Part shown: in pieces, positions 28,678 to 37,929 of the stretch
How positions within the stretch are numbered: position 1 is the first letter of the stretch
Layout: each line of letters opens with the position of its first letter
Assembly: GCA_963766175.1 (NCBI GenBank)
Contig: CAVXZE010000001.1
Coordinates: forward strand, 1-64,000
DNA: 64,000 nucleotides
Reading direction: 5' to 3'
Source: CAVXZE01 sp963766175
GTDB taxonomy: Bacteria; Myxococcota_A; UBA9160; UBA6930
Notes under the pieces: model-generated
Told to the model about the DNA's origin: nothing
Database searches by the model: none
The model's input: only the letters and a program-made list of their open reading frames with translations
Program-made: the position numbers and the translations under genes

Positions 28678-29036
28678 GGCGCCCGGCCGTAGTCGTCTTC
28701 GACTCGGACCACGTCGTCGAGCTGCGGTGTGGAGACCTCCAGGATCTCCACGCGCTCGATCGCCTCGAAGCGGTGGCGACGCCCGACGGGGATGTGGCTG
28801 TGCTCCCCCGGGCCCATCTCGCGGGTGACGATCTCGCCTTCGTCGTTCTCCAGGTGGAGGAGGAGCTTCCCGGCGGCGACGTAGATGGATTCCTCCTTGA
28901 CCTCGTGAAGCTGGAGGGAGAGGCGCTTGCCGGTCTCCACCACGAGCAGCTTGCCCACGTATTGCTCGGTGTGGGCCCAGATCAGCTCGTAGCCCCAGGG
29001 CTTCTCGACGCGTCTTGCCGCACTGCCGTCACTCAC
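28674..29036 (-). CDS. Cupin-domain protein, mannose-6-phosphate isomerase type II-like
   Basis: The 120-residue protein is a single cupin resembling the C-terminal isomerase domain of bifunctional mannose-1-phosphate guanylyltransferase/phosphomannose isomerases: EKPWGYELIW at the start, LSLQLHEVKEES (metal-site His), GPGEHSHIPVGRRHRFEA (second metal site) and EILEVSTP. A role in mannose phosphate metabolism or sugar isomerisation is likely but not certain for a stand-alone cupin. It is convergent with rplS and separated by 56 bp from yraN upstream. Confidence 0.85.
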   Translation of the reverse strand: MSDGSAARRVEKPWGYELIWAHTEQYVGKLLVVETGKRLSLQLHEVKEESIYVAAGKLLLHLENDEGEIVTREMGPGEHSHIPVGRRHRFEAIERVEILEVSTPQLDDVVRVEDDYGRAP

Positions 29037-29092
29037 GCGGTGAGCTTAGCCCGAAATCTCTGCTGTGGGCCGGGCGGCACGAGCCCTCACCG

Positions 29093-29470
29093 CTACCCCT
29101 GGTGCGACGCGTCGAATGCACCCGGGAGATGGCGCAAGGTCCAGCCCCCTCCGGCCGACCGCTCCACGGCGATCACGTCGAAGCGCACCCTCCCGGCGCG
29201 GACACCGTGCTCGCGCAGCCAGGCCGCCGCACCCCGCACCAGCCTCGCCCGCTTGCGTGCATCGACCGCCTCCTCGGGGAGGCCGAGGCGCCGGCTTCCC
29301 CGGGTCTTCACCTCCACGAAGACGCGAAGCCTGCCTCTGGCGGCGACCAGATCGAGCTCCACACCGTCGGCCCGGACGTTGCGCCCGACGATGCGATACC
29401 CTTGGCGCGCCAGGTGCGCCGCCGCAAGCGCTTCCCCCTGCGCACCGAGGGTGCGCCGATGGTCCGGCAT
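29093..29470 (-). CDS. YraN family protein (UPF0102)
   Basis: The 125-residue protein shows the YraN pattern: LGAQGEALAAAHLARQGYRIVGRN, then the nuclease-like core GVELDLVA and VFVEVKTR, and RVRFDVIAV near the end. The fold is that of the restriction-endonuclease-like superfamily, and the family has no firmly known substrate. Its neighbourhood, between the S16 operon and rsmI, is common for this gene. It is divergent from rsmI with a 46-bp gap. Confidence 0.92.
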   Translation of the reverse strand: MPDHRRTLGAQGEALAAAHLARQGYRIVGRNVRADGVELDLVAARGRLRVFVEVKTRGSRRLGLPEEAVDARKRARLVRGAAAWLREHGVRAGRVRFDVIAVERSAGGGWTLRHLPGAFDASHQG

Positions 29471-29516
29471 GGCCCGTCTCCGCGGGACCGGTCGGGGGAG
29501 GGCGACAGGGTAGCCG

Positions 29517-30345
29517 ATGGGGACGCTCTACGTGGTGGCAACGCCGATCGGGAACCTGGAGGACGTGACGCTTCGCGCGCTCCGGGTTCTGCGCGAGGTC
29601 GAGCTGGTGCTGGCCGAGGATACGCGGCGCACGCGGACCCTGTTGACCCGCCACGAAATCGCGAACCGCCCCCGTTCACTCCACGCCCACAACGAGGCGC
29701 AGCGCTCCCGGGAGGTGCTGGAGGTGCTGGCGAGCGGGAGCTCCGCAGCGCTGGTCTCCGACGCCGGGACTCCCTTGGTCTCGGACCCCGGGGAGCGGCT
29801 GGTGGCCGCGGCGATCGCAGGCAGGCCACACGGTGGTGCCGATTCCGGGCGCGTCCGCGGTCCTCTCCGCCCTGGTGGCATCCGGCCTCCCAGCCGCACC
29901 CTTCCTCTTCCTGGGCTTTCTGCCGCGTCGCAAAGGAGAGCGGGAGACACTCCTGGCCCGGATCCGGGACCGCACCGAGACGGTCGTCCTCTTCGAGTCT
30001 CCCCGCCGCCTCGCCGCGACCCTGTGCCAGCTCGCCGACGCTCTCGGCGACCGGCCCGCCTGCGTCGCCCGCGAGCTCACCAAGCTCCACGAGGAGCTCG
30101 CACGCGGCTCTCTCCCGGAGCTAGCGGAACGCTTTCGGGAGGGGACGCGCGGAGAGGTGACGCTGGTGATCGGAGGGGCGGCGGAGAAACCCGCCCTGGA
30201 CGAAGCCGCTCTCGATGCGAGAATTCGGAGCCTGGTTGCCGAGGGAACCAGCCCACGGGAGGTCGCCAAGATGCTGGCGCCGGATGCCCGGATTCCGAAA
30301 CGGGAGATCTACGCCCGCGCCCAGGCCATCCGGGAAGAGTCGTGA
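29517..30345 (+). CDS. rsmI: 16S rRNA 2'-O-ribose C1402 methyltransferase RsmI (one frameshift)
   Basis: The first part (29517 to about 29820) reads LYVVATPIGNLEDVTLRALR, VLAEDTRRTR, LHAHNE and LVSDAGTPLVSDPG. The protein then continues in the next frame from about 29833 as VPIPGASAVLSALVASGLP, FLGFLPRRKGER, LFESPRRL and TKLHEEL, ending at 30345. Together these give a full RsmI (tetrapyrrole methylase fold), which methylates C1402 in the ribosomal P site. The break is at 29820-29833, where AAAIAAGHTVV would be expected. A single indel there restores the frame. This could be a sequencing error or a recent mutation. The stop overlaps the GTG start of the next gene. Confidence 0.9.
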
Positions 30346-31985
30346 AGCCCAGGGAGATCCCGCGCCTGATCCGAACGCTTCGCCACCTGCGGCCCGAGCA
30401 GGCTGTGGGTCAGGCTCGCCGGATGCTTCGCTCCAGGGTGAAGCCGATCCACCTGGCCGGTCCCGCACCGACGCTGCGCCTTCGTGAGCCGGGGGTTCCT
30501 TACCTGGGAGCTCCTCGCCACGCCTCCTGGGAAGGACCGGGTCGCATCCGCCTGATCAACCGCAAGGTGCGATTCCAGGGCGAGATCGACTGGGACGTCG
30601 AGGGCGAGGGGCCACTCTGGGCCTACCACCTCCACCAGTTCGACTGGGCTCGTTGCGCAGGGCCAAGTCCGCAGGATCGAATCGGAGCGATGCTCGACTG
30701 GGTCGAGCGCCACCCGCGCGGGACCGGATGGGACGCCGGGCCGATCAGCCTGCGAGCCTTCTCCTGGATCAAGCTGCTGACGACCCCGGGAGCGCTCCCC
30801 GACGATCCGACCCACCGCGCTGCGATCTGCGCGTCTCTGGCTTCCCAGCTGGCGACTCTGGAGAGGAATCTCGAAATCCACCTGCTCGCCAACCACTACC
30901 TCTGGAACCTGCTCGCCCTGGTGTTGGCGGGCGTGACGTTCGAGGGCGAAGAGGCGAACCGATGGCTCGCCCACGAGCCGGCTCTCCACGATCAGCTCGA
31001 AGAGCAGGTGCTCTCCGACGGAGCGCACTACGAGCGCAGCCCCATGTACCACTCGTCGCTGCTCGAGAACCTGCTCGATCTCGTAAACGTCGCCGAATCG
31101 ACGCCGGGTCGCCTATCGGAGCGACGGATGTCAGCGCTGAGGGACAAAGCGAGCCGGATGCTCGGCGCACTCCGCGTCTGGACACACCCCGACGGAGAGA
31201 TCGCTCTCTTCGCCGACTCGGCATTCGGCATCGCGCACCCTCCCCCGGAGCTCGAGCGCTACGCCGCGGGGCTCGGTGTCGAAGCCGCAGGGCCAGCCCG
31301 GGCAGGGGTGCTGGAGGCTGCGGGCTACGTTCGCCTCGCGGCGGAGCCCTTCACACTGATCGCCTCGGTTGCAGGTCCGATGCCCAGCTACCAGCCGGGC
31401 CACGCCCATTGCGACGCCTTGAGCTTCGAGCTCTCTGTCGGCCCCGACCGGGTGGTCACCGACACGGGCGTTACCGAATACATTCCTGGGGAGCTTCGCA
31501 GCGCCAGTCGCACGACGAGTGCACACGCGACCCTCCAGATTGGCGACGAGGAGCAGGCAGAAATCTGGGCGGCCCACCGAATCGGCGGGCGACCAGATGT
31601 CGCATTGATCAGCGTCGATCCCGGAAGGCGTGCGGAAGCGGTCTGCTCGGGGTGGGTGACGCCTCGAGCGCTCCATCGACGGATCTTTGAAGTCGACGAA
31701 GCGTCGGTGACGATCCACGACCAGCTCACGGGCCCATCGGCCCCGGTGCATCTACATCTCCCCCTTGCACCGGATCTGGCTCTCCGCCTAGACGGATCGC
31801 GCGTCGCGATTCACCTGCCTCGGGTTGGCCCGCTGCACATCGACCTTCCCCAGGGCGTGCGCTGGCGGATCGCCCGCATCCCCTACTTCCCCGAGTTCGG
31901 AAGCACGATCGAGCGCGATGCTCTCCTGGGAGACGCAGACTCGCTCGCCTCGGCGAGCTGGCGCTTCACCGTTGGCGACAGCTGA
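30342..31985 (+). CDS. Heparinase II/III-family protein
   Basis: The 547-residue protein has a helical N-terminal half (alginate lyase-like toroid, about 60-290, with WAYHLHQFDWA, GPISLRAFSWIKLL and LEIHLLANHYLWNLLAL) and a beta-rich C-terminal half with the family motif PGHAHCDALSFEL. Relatives are polysaccharide lyases or enzymes near exopolysaccharide genes. No signal peptide is evident, so it may act in the cytosol or on a lipid-linked glycan. It starts with a GTG overlapping the rsmI stop. The match is to the family fold; substrate is unknown. It precedes the polysaccharide region by only a few genes. Confidence 0.88.
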   Translation: MKPREIPRLIRTLRHLRPEQAVGQARRMLRSRVKPIHLAGPAPTLRLREPGVPYLGAPRHASWEGPGRIRLINRKVRFQGEIDWDVEGEGPLWAYHLHQFDWARCAGPSPQDRIGAMLDWVERHPRGTGWDAGPISLRAFSWIKLLTTPGALPDDPTHRAAICASLASQLATLERNLEIHLLANHYLWNLLALVLAGVTFEGEEANRWLAHEPALHDQLEEQVLSDGAHYERSPMYHSSLLENLLDLVNVAESTPGRLSERRMSALRDKASRMLGALRVWTHPDGEIALFADSAFGIAHPPPELERYAAGLGVEAAGPARAGVLEAAGYVRLAAEPFTLIASVAGPMPSYQPGHAHCDALSFELSVGPDRVVTDTGVTEYIPGELRSASRTTSAHATLQIGDEEQAEIWAAHRIGGRPDVALISVDPGRRAEAVCSGWVTPRALHRRIFEVDEASVTIHDQLTGPSAPVHLHLPLAPDLALRLDGSRVAIHLPRVGPLHIDLPQGVRWRIARIPYFPEFGSTIERDALLGDADSLASASWRFTVGDS

Positions 31986-32009
31986 TCGAGCCGCCATGGA
32001 CATTGCGAG

Positions 32010-34041
32010 CTAACCGCCCAAGAGCGTTTCGAGGCCCGCCGCGTCCAGGATCTCGACCCCGAGCTCCTGCGCCTTGCGGAGCTTGCTGCCAGCCTCCTCC
32101 CCGGCGACCAGGTAGCTGGTCTTCTTCGAGACCGACGAGGTGACCTTGCCGCCAGCGGCCTCGATGCGTTGCTTGGCCTGGTCACGCGTGAGCCCGGGGA
32201 GGGTGCCGGTCAGTACGAAGGTCTTGCCCGCAAGCGGCCCTTCCTGACTGGCTCGAATCCGTTTCATCGGTGCGAATCGAACGCCCAGCTCCCGCAAGCG
32301 AGCGACCTCCGCCCGGTTGTCCTGGTCGGCGAAGAAGCGGGAGACACTCTCGGCGATGGTCGGCCCGATGCCCTCGACGGCTTCCAGCTCCTCGGAGGAA
32401 GCCTCGATGATCGACTCGAGATCGCCGAAGTGGGCTGCCAGGAGCTCGGCCACGCCGGCGCCCACGTCGCGGATGCCCAGGGCGATCAGGAAGCGCGGCA
32501 GCGTGGTTGTCACGGGCGCGCTCCAGGGCCGCGATCAGGTTCTCGGCGGATTTCTCGCCCATGCGGTCGAGAGCTGCGAGCGTCGTCGCATCGAGGCCGA
32601 AGACGTCGGAAGGACGGCTCACGATCTCGCCCTCCACCAGCTGCTCCACGAGCTTCTCGCCCAGGCCGTCCACGTCCAGGGCATTCCGGCTGGCCAGATG
32701 CAGCAGGCGGTTCTTGAGCTTGGCGGGACAGCTGGGATTCGGGCAGCGGGTCACGGCCTCGCCCTCGGGACGGATCACCCCGGCCTCGCAGATCGGGCAG
32801 CGCTCGGGAAGGCGGTAGCGCCGCGTGCCCGGGGGGCGCTTCGATTCGACCACTTTGACGATCTGCGGGATCACGTCGCCGGCGCGCTGGACGACCACGG
32901 TGTCGCCGACCCGCACGTCCTTTCGTTCTACCTCGTCCTGGTTGTGGAGCGAGGCACTCGCGACCGTCACCCCGCCGACGAAGACGGGGCGCAGCTTCGC
33001 CACCGGCGTGAGCGCTCCCGTGCGGCCGACGCTGGCGAAGATCTCCTCCACCTGCGTCGTCTCCTGCTGGGCGGGAAACTTGAAGGCGATCGCCCAGCGC
33101 GGCATCCGGGAGAGCTCGCCGAGGTCCCGCTGGAGCGCCAGCTCGTTCACCTTGATCACCGTGCCGTCGATCTCGAGGTCCAGGGAGTCGCGACGTTCCA
33201 GCATCGTCTGGTGGTATGCCGCTGCCGCATCGACGTCGGCGCAGAGCGCATAGTCGGGGCTCACCTGGAGCCCCCAGGCCGCCAGGGTCTCGAGCACTCC
33301 GATCTGCGTCTCCACGCCCTCAGGGAGGCCCTCGCCGACGCTGTAGGCGCGGAACTCGAGCACCCGCAGCCTGGCCAGGTCGATGTCGTGAAGCTGCCGC
33401 AGGGCGCCCGCGGCGGCGTTTCGGGGATTGACGAAGGGCTCGTCGCCGCGTGCCAGCCGTGCGGCGTTGAGACGCTGGAAGTGGCGGATCGGGAGGACCA
33501 CTTCTCCGCGAATCGAGACCGTATCCGGGACCGGAATCCCCGTCTCGTCGAGCTTCAGCGGGATGCTCAGCAGCTGCTTCAGGTTCGCGGTCACGTCCTC
33601 GCCCACGCGGCCGTCGCCCCGGGTCGAGCCGACCGTGAGTAGTCCCGCCTCGTACACCAGCTCGACGCCGGCGCCGTCGAGCTTGGGCTCGACGGAGAAG
33701 GCGATGGCGCCCTCGCGATCGAGTATTCGGCGGATCCGCTCGTCGAAGCTCCGCAGCTCCTCCGCGTCCATGGCGTTGTCGAGGGAGAGCATGGGGACGC
33801 GATGGGCGACGCTCTTGAAGCCCTCTGCGGGCGGGGCCCCGACTCTCTGGGTCGGTGAGTCGGGCAGCCGAAGCTCGGGGTGGGTCTCCTCGAGGCGCTG
33901 GAGCTCCCGGAACAGGCGATCGTACTCGGCGTCGCTGATCTCGGGTGAATCCTCCAGATGGTAGAGCCGGATGTGGCGGTTCACCTCGCCAACCAGGCTG
34001 CGGATCCGCTCCGCTGCGGCCGCTCGATCTTCGGAGTTCAC
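32010..34041 (-). CDS. ligA: NAD-dependent DNA ligase LigA (one frameshift)
   Basis: The main frame (34041 to about 32510) carries the adenylation domain with the catalytic lysine in EPKLDGAGVEL, STRGDGRVGEDVT, the OB domain and a four-cysteine zinc finger (CPIC ... CPNPSC). It then breaks at ALERARDN. The rest, in another frame from about 32513, gives TTLPRFLIALGIRDVG, helix-hairpin-helix repeats and the BRCT domain with GKTFVLTGTLPG, ending at 32010. One base too many near 32510 explains the break. LigA is essential, so a sequencing error is the likelier cause. The GTG at 34041 has a GGAG site upstream; a longer in-frame start at 34092 is possible. Confidence 0.92.
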
Positions 34042-34222
34042 CGTTCCCACTCCCACCACACTGACACTTCCCGGATCCTCTGAGCCCCCCACGGGGGAAT
34101 CTCATTAAAGCCGCACCTCGATCGGGGCGATAGAAGTGCGCAGGCGGCGCAGTTCTCGTGCCGAAAGACCATAACATTACGCGTTTGGGGCCGTACGGGG
34201 GACCGTGCGGTCGGGAGAGAGC

Positions 34223-35101
34223 ATGGCAGAACCCGGTGAGTCTGAGAGCGCACCGGGTCCTGCTGCGAACTCGACTCGGCTTCGAGCCCTCGAGGCGGAG
34301 GTCCACCGGCTCAGCCACCAACTGCTTCGGGCGAACCGTGAGCTCGAAGAGCTGTATGCGCGCGTCGAGCGCAACGCCAAAGAGCGCGAGGAGCTGCTCA
34401 CGGTGGTGAGCCACGAGCTGCGAACGCCGATCACCGTGATCGCCGGCTTCAACAAGCTGCTGCTCTCGGAGAAGGTCGGACCCCTCACCAGGGAGCAACG
34501 GCACTTCCTGAGCGAGGGCGCCAAGAGCTGCCGCCGTCTCAGCACCTTCATCGGGAATCTGATCGAGGTGGCGCGGGAGGTGGCCGGGGAGCGTCCCCTG
34601 GAGCTCGTCGAGACCTCTCTCGGCGCTACCATCGAGGGAGTGGCGGCGTTTCTGGCCCCGCTGCTCGACGAGCGGCAGCAGACCCTCGATCTCGATCTCG
34701 ATCCGGCCGCCACCAGGGCGCACTTCGACCCGATGAGGATCGAGCAGGTGCTCACCAACCTGATCGGCAACGCCATCAAGCACGGCCGGACGGGAGGCGT
34801 GATCCGGGTCTCGAGCCGTGTGATCGAAGCCATGGCGCCGGATCGTCGCTTCGTCGAAGTGGCGGTCAGCGACGATGGACCGGGTATCGCCGCGCAGGAT
34901 CGCGAACGGATCTTCGAGCCCTACGTGCGGGCGGGAGACGGCAGCAAGGCGGGGGGTCTCGGTCTCGGTCTCGCGATCTGCAAGCGCATCGTGGAAGCCC
35001 ACGGCACCACCATTCGGATGACCGAAGCCCCGGGCGGGGGCAGCCGATTCTCGTTCACCCTCGCGGCCGCCACTTCGCTCGGCGCGGAGCCCGCGCGATG
35101 A
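34223..35101 (+). CDS. Soluble sensor histidine kinase
   Basis: The 292-residue protein has a short N-terminal coiled coil (about 18-58) leading directly into the HisKA domain with the phosphoacceptor in VVSHELRTPI (His64). An HATPase domain follows, with the N box LIGNAIKHG, the G1 box DDGPGI and GLGLGLAICKRIVEAHG. No transmembrane or PAS sensor domain is present, so it is cytosolic and must sense through its coiled coil or a partner. Its stop overlaps the ATG of the response regulator (ATGA), so the two are a coupled pair. The ATG at 34223 was chosen; a GTG at 34205 is in frame. Confidence 0.93.
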   Translation: MAEPGESESAPGPAANSTRLRALEAEVHRLSHQLLRANRELEELYARVERNAKEREELLTVVSHELRTPITVIAGFNKLLLSEKVGPLTREQRHFLSEGAKSCRRLSTFIGNLIEVAREVAGERPLELVETSLGATIEGVAAFLAPLLDERQQTLDLDLDPAATRAHFDPMRIEQVLTNLIGNAIKHGRTGGVIRVSSRVIEAMAPDRRFVEVAVSDDGPGIAAQDRERIFEPYVRAGDGSKAGGLGLGLAICKRIVEAHGTTIRMTEAPGGGSRFSFTLAAATSLGAEPAR

Positions 35102-36516
35102 CTGCGAAGCGCCGCATCCTGGTCGTGGACGACGCCGAGGGAATCCGCAGCTACCTGGCCAGCCTTCTCGAGCTGCGGGACTTCCGGGTGGATACCGCCG
35201 AGGACGGCCAGAGCGCCTTGGCGCTTCTGGAGAGCGGCGCGGCGCCCGACCTGATCATCCTCGACGTGATGATGCCCGGCATCGACGGGCTCGAAACCCT
35301 GCGCCGGATCCGAGCCCGGGACCCGGGGGTCCCGGTGGTGATGCTCTCGGTGGTGGGCAAGGCCGCCACGATCGTCGAGGCCATGCAGCTCGGAGCGACC
35401 GACTATCTGAACAAGCCCTTCGAAGAGGAAGATCTCGAGCTCACCATCTCGAAGGCTTTCGAGAGGCGGGACCTCGAGGTGGAGTGTCAACAGCTCCGCG
35501 CCGATCTCGGTCCCGATGTCGCGGGCGATGCCAGCGTGTGGGAGGGGGAGACCCTCGGAGAGATCCGCGAGCTCCTCACACAGATCTCCGACACCGACGT
35601 CAGCGTCCTGATCCAGGGCGAGAGCGGCGTCGGCAAGGAGATCGTGGCCCGGGCCGTCCACTCGACCTCGGAGCGGCGGGAGAAGCCCTTCGTGAAGGTC
35701 AACTGTGCGGCGCTTCCCACCGAGCTTCTCGAGAGCGAGCTCTTCGGCTACGAGAGGGGTGCCTTCACCGGGGCCAACGCCAGAAAGCAGGGGAGGTTCG
35801 AGCACGCGGACGGTGGCACCATGTTCCTCGACGAGATCGGGGAGATGAGCCCCGCCCTCCAGGGGAAGCTTCTCCAGGTGCTCCAGGACGGCACCTTCAC
35901 GCGGCTGGGGGCGAACCGCGAAGTCAGGGTGGACGTTCGGGTGGTGACGGCCACCAATTGTCCCCTGGAGGCGATGGTCGCAGACCGGGGCTTCCGCGAG
36001 GATCTCTTCTTCCGCCTCAACGTGGTCAGTGTGAAGATCCCGCCGCTTCGCGAGCGCCGCGAGGAGATCCCGCGGCTGGTCGAGCACTTCCTGCGTCGCT
36101 TCAACGCCAAGTACGGCAAGTACCGCACCCAGGTCAGCAGCCGGCTGATGTACCTCTTCGATCGCTACACGTTCCCGGGAAACATCCGAGAGCTCGAGAA
36201 CATGATCAAGCGGGTCGTGGTCTTGGAGAGCGAAGACGCGGTCGTCGCCGAGATCCTGAGCGGTGGCGAGCGGGGCGTCCGATCCACCGTGACCGCCTTC
36301 CAGAGCCTTCTCGATGAGGTCGAGGAGTCTGCCGGAGAGGTCCCGCTGCGAGAGGTGGGACGCAGAGCCTCCCTCGAGGCCGAACGCGAGACCATGGAGC
36401 GTGTGCTCATCCAGACCAACTGGAACCGCAGACAGGCGGCCCGCCTGCTCCACGTGAGCTACAAGACGCTGCTGCAGAAGATCCGAGAGTGTGGGCTGGT
36501 GCCGGGCCCGAGCTGA
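35098..36516 (+). CDS. NtrC-family sigma-54-dependent response regulator
   Basis: The 472-residue protein has a receiver domain (1-120, phosphoacceptor Asp56 in LIILDVMMP), a sigma-54 interaction AAA+ domain (about 150-380) with Walker A GESGVGK (174-180), the sigma-54 contact loop GAFTGA (221-226) and DEIGEMSP, and a Fis-type helix-turn-helix at the end (NRRQAARLLHVSYKTLLQKIRE). It should activate sigma-54 promoters when phosphorylated by the kinase encoded just upstream. Its position at the edge of the polysaccharide region suggests that region as a target, as for related regulators near exopolysaccharide genes, but no sigma-54 site was firmly identified. Confidence 0.95.
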   Translation: MTAKRRILVVDDAEGIRSYLASLLELRDFRVDTAEDGQSALALLESGAAPDLIILDVMMPGIDGLETLRRIRARDPGVPVVMLSVVGKAATIVEAMQLGATDYLNKPFEEEDLELTISKAFERRDLEVECQQLRADLGPDVAGDASVWEGETLGEIRELLTQISDTDVSVLIQGESGVGKEIVARAVHSTSERREKPFVKVNCAALPTELLESELFGYERGAFTGANARKQGRFEHADGGTMFLDEIGEMSPALQGKLLQVLQDGTFTRLGANREVRVDVRVVTATNCPLEAMVADRGFREDLFFRLNVVSVKIPPLRERREEIPRLVEHFLRRFNAKYGKYRTQVSSRLMYLFDRYTFPGNIRELENMIKRVVVLESEDAVVAEILSGGERGVRSTVTAFQSLLDEVEESAGEVPLREVGRRASLEAERETMERVLIQTNWNRRQAARLLHVSYKTLLQKIRECGLVPGPS

Positions 36517-36523
36517 GATCCTT

Positions 36524-36542
36524 CCCGCCGCGCGCCGGCGGG
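36524..36542 (+). terminator. Possible terminator hairpin after the response regulator
   Basis: CCCGCCG at 36524-36530 and CGGCGGG at 36536-36542 form a perfect 7-bp GC stem with a 5-nt loop, starting 8 bp after the stop codon. No U-tract follows, so it would be an atypical terminator or an mRNA-stabilising hairpin. Confidence 0.35.
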
Positions 36543-36645
36543 CAGTGCTCCCAACCATCACATCGATGGTCTAGAATCGACATCTGGCTCCCTACTGGGC
36601 GACCGATCCGAAACCCGTCCACACCCTCGAGCTACCCGAATCTCG

Positions 36646-37905
36646 ATGAGACTCCTCTTCGTCTGCCAGTACTATCCACCCGAGATGGGGGCGCCCTCCG
36701 CGCGGACCTTCGAGCATGCGCGCCAGTGGGTGGCGGACGGGCACGACATCACGGTGCTGACGAGCTTCCCCAGCCACCCCACGGGTATCATTCCGCCGGA
36801 GTATCGCGGCAAGATCTTCGAGCGCGAAGAGGCAGACGGCATTCGGGTCTGGCGCAGCTGGCATTGGGCAGCCCGCAATGAGGGCTTCCTGAAGCGGATT
36901 CTGAGCTACGTCTCCTTCATGTTCTCGGCGATCATCGCTGCAACCTTTCACAAGGCTCGCTACGACGCTGTGGTGGCGACCAGCCCCCAGTTCTTCGTGG
37001 CGATCGCCGGGTACGTGATCTCGAGGATGAAGCGCAAGCCCTTCGTCCTCGAGATCCGCGATCTCTGGCCCGAGGCCATCGTCTCGGTGGGACTGCTCGA
37101 GCCCGATGCTCTCATCACCCGCATCCTCGAGCGAGTCGAGCTGTTCCTCTATCGCAAGGCCATCTGCGTCATTCCCGTGACCGAGGGCGCGCGGGATGAC
37201 ATGATTCGCCGCGGCATCGACCCCGACAAGATCCATACCGTTAGAAACGGCGCCAGCCTGACGCAGTTCGCCCCGGGCCCGCGCGACAACCCGATCCGGG
37301 AACGCTTCGGCCTGGGTGACAAGTTCGTGGCCACCTACGTAGGGACCCACGGCATGGCCCATGGCCTCGAGTGCGTTCTCGAGGCCGCGGATCGACTCAG
37401 GGAGCGAGGTGACATCCACTTCCTGTTCGTGGGAGAGGGAGCGGAAAAGCCGAAGCTGGTCGCACTCGCCGAAGACAGGCAGCTCCCGAACATCACCTTC
37501 GTCGATCCCCAGCCCAAGGCGATGATGCCGCTCTTCCTCTGCGCCGCCGACGCATGCCTGGTGCCGTTGCGAAAACGAAAGCTCTTCGAGGGGACGATTC
37601 CCTCGAAGATCTTCGAGGCCATGGCGAGCGGGCGACCGATAGTGCTGGGCGTCCAGGGGGAGGCGGAGAAGATCCTTACCGATGCGAAGGCGGGAATCCC
37701 CGTGGAGCCCGAGAATCCGGAGGCCTTGGCGAGGGCCATCCTGCGCCTCGCGGACGATCCGGAGCTCGGTCGCGAGCTGGGTGAGAGCGGCGTCCGATAC
37801 GTCCGCGCGCATTTCGACCGCAGCGTGCTGGCGCGCAAGATGATGGATGTCCTGCTGAAGTACGCTACCGGAGACGACGGGGGTGATTCCGGTAACGTGG
37901 CATGA
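36646..37905 (+). CDS. Group-4 glycosyltransferase, WbuB-like
   Basis: The 419-residue protein has two Rossmann-like halves of the GT-B fold. The acceptor half starts LLFVCQYYPPEMGAPSART and includes VLTSFPSHPTG, FVLEIRDLWPEAIVSVG. The donor half includes ATYVGTHGMAHGLECVLEAA, FLFVGEG and IPSKIFEAMASGRPIVLG. This matches the WbuB-type family that transfers an N-acetyl-sugar in O-antigen and exopolysaccharide synthesis. It is soluble or peripheral at the inner membrane. It is the first glycosyltransferase of the region, preceded by 129 bp and convergent with the bi-domain oxidoreductase 24 bp away. Its sugar donor is not known. Confidence 0.92.
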   Translation: MRLLFVCQYYPPEMGAPSARTFEHARQWVADGHDITVLTSFPSHPTGIIPPEYRGKIFEREEADGIRVWRSWHWAARNEGFLKRILSYVSFMFSAIIAATFHKARYDAVVATSPQFFVAIAGYVISRMKRKPFVLEIRDLWPEAIVSVGLLEPDALITRILERVELFLYRKAICVIPVTEGARDDMIRRGIDPDKIHTVRNGASLTQFAPGPRDNPIRERFGLGDKFVATYVGTHGMAHGLECVLEAADRLRERGDIHFLFVGEGAEKPKLVALAEDRQLPNITFVDPQPKAMMPLFLCAADACLVPLRKRKLFEGTIPSKIFEAMASGRPIVLGVQGEAEKILTDAKAGIPVEPENPEALARAILRLADDPELGRELGESGVRYVRAHFDRSVLARKMMDVLLKYATGDDGGDSGNVA

Positions 37906-37929
37906 ACCGGTCGCCGCCGACCGGGATCT

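Noticed and set aside
32010..32513. Separate small gene for a BRCT-domain protein
   Set aside because: It is the C-terminal part of LigA in a shifted frame, directly continuous with the main frame.
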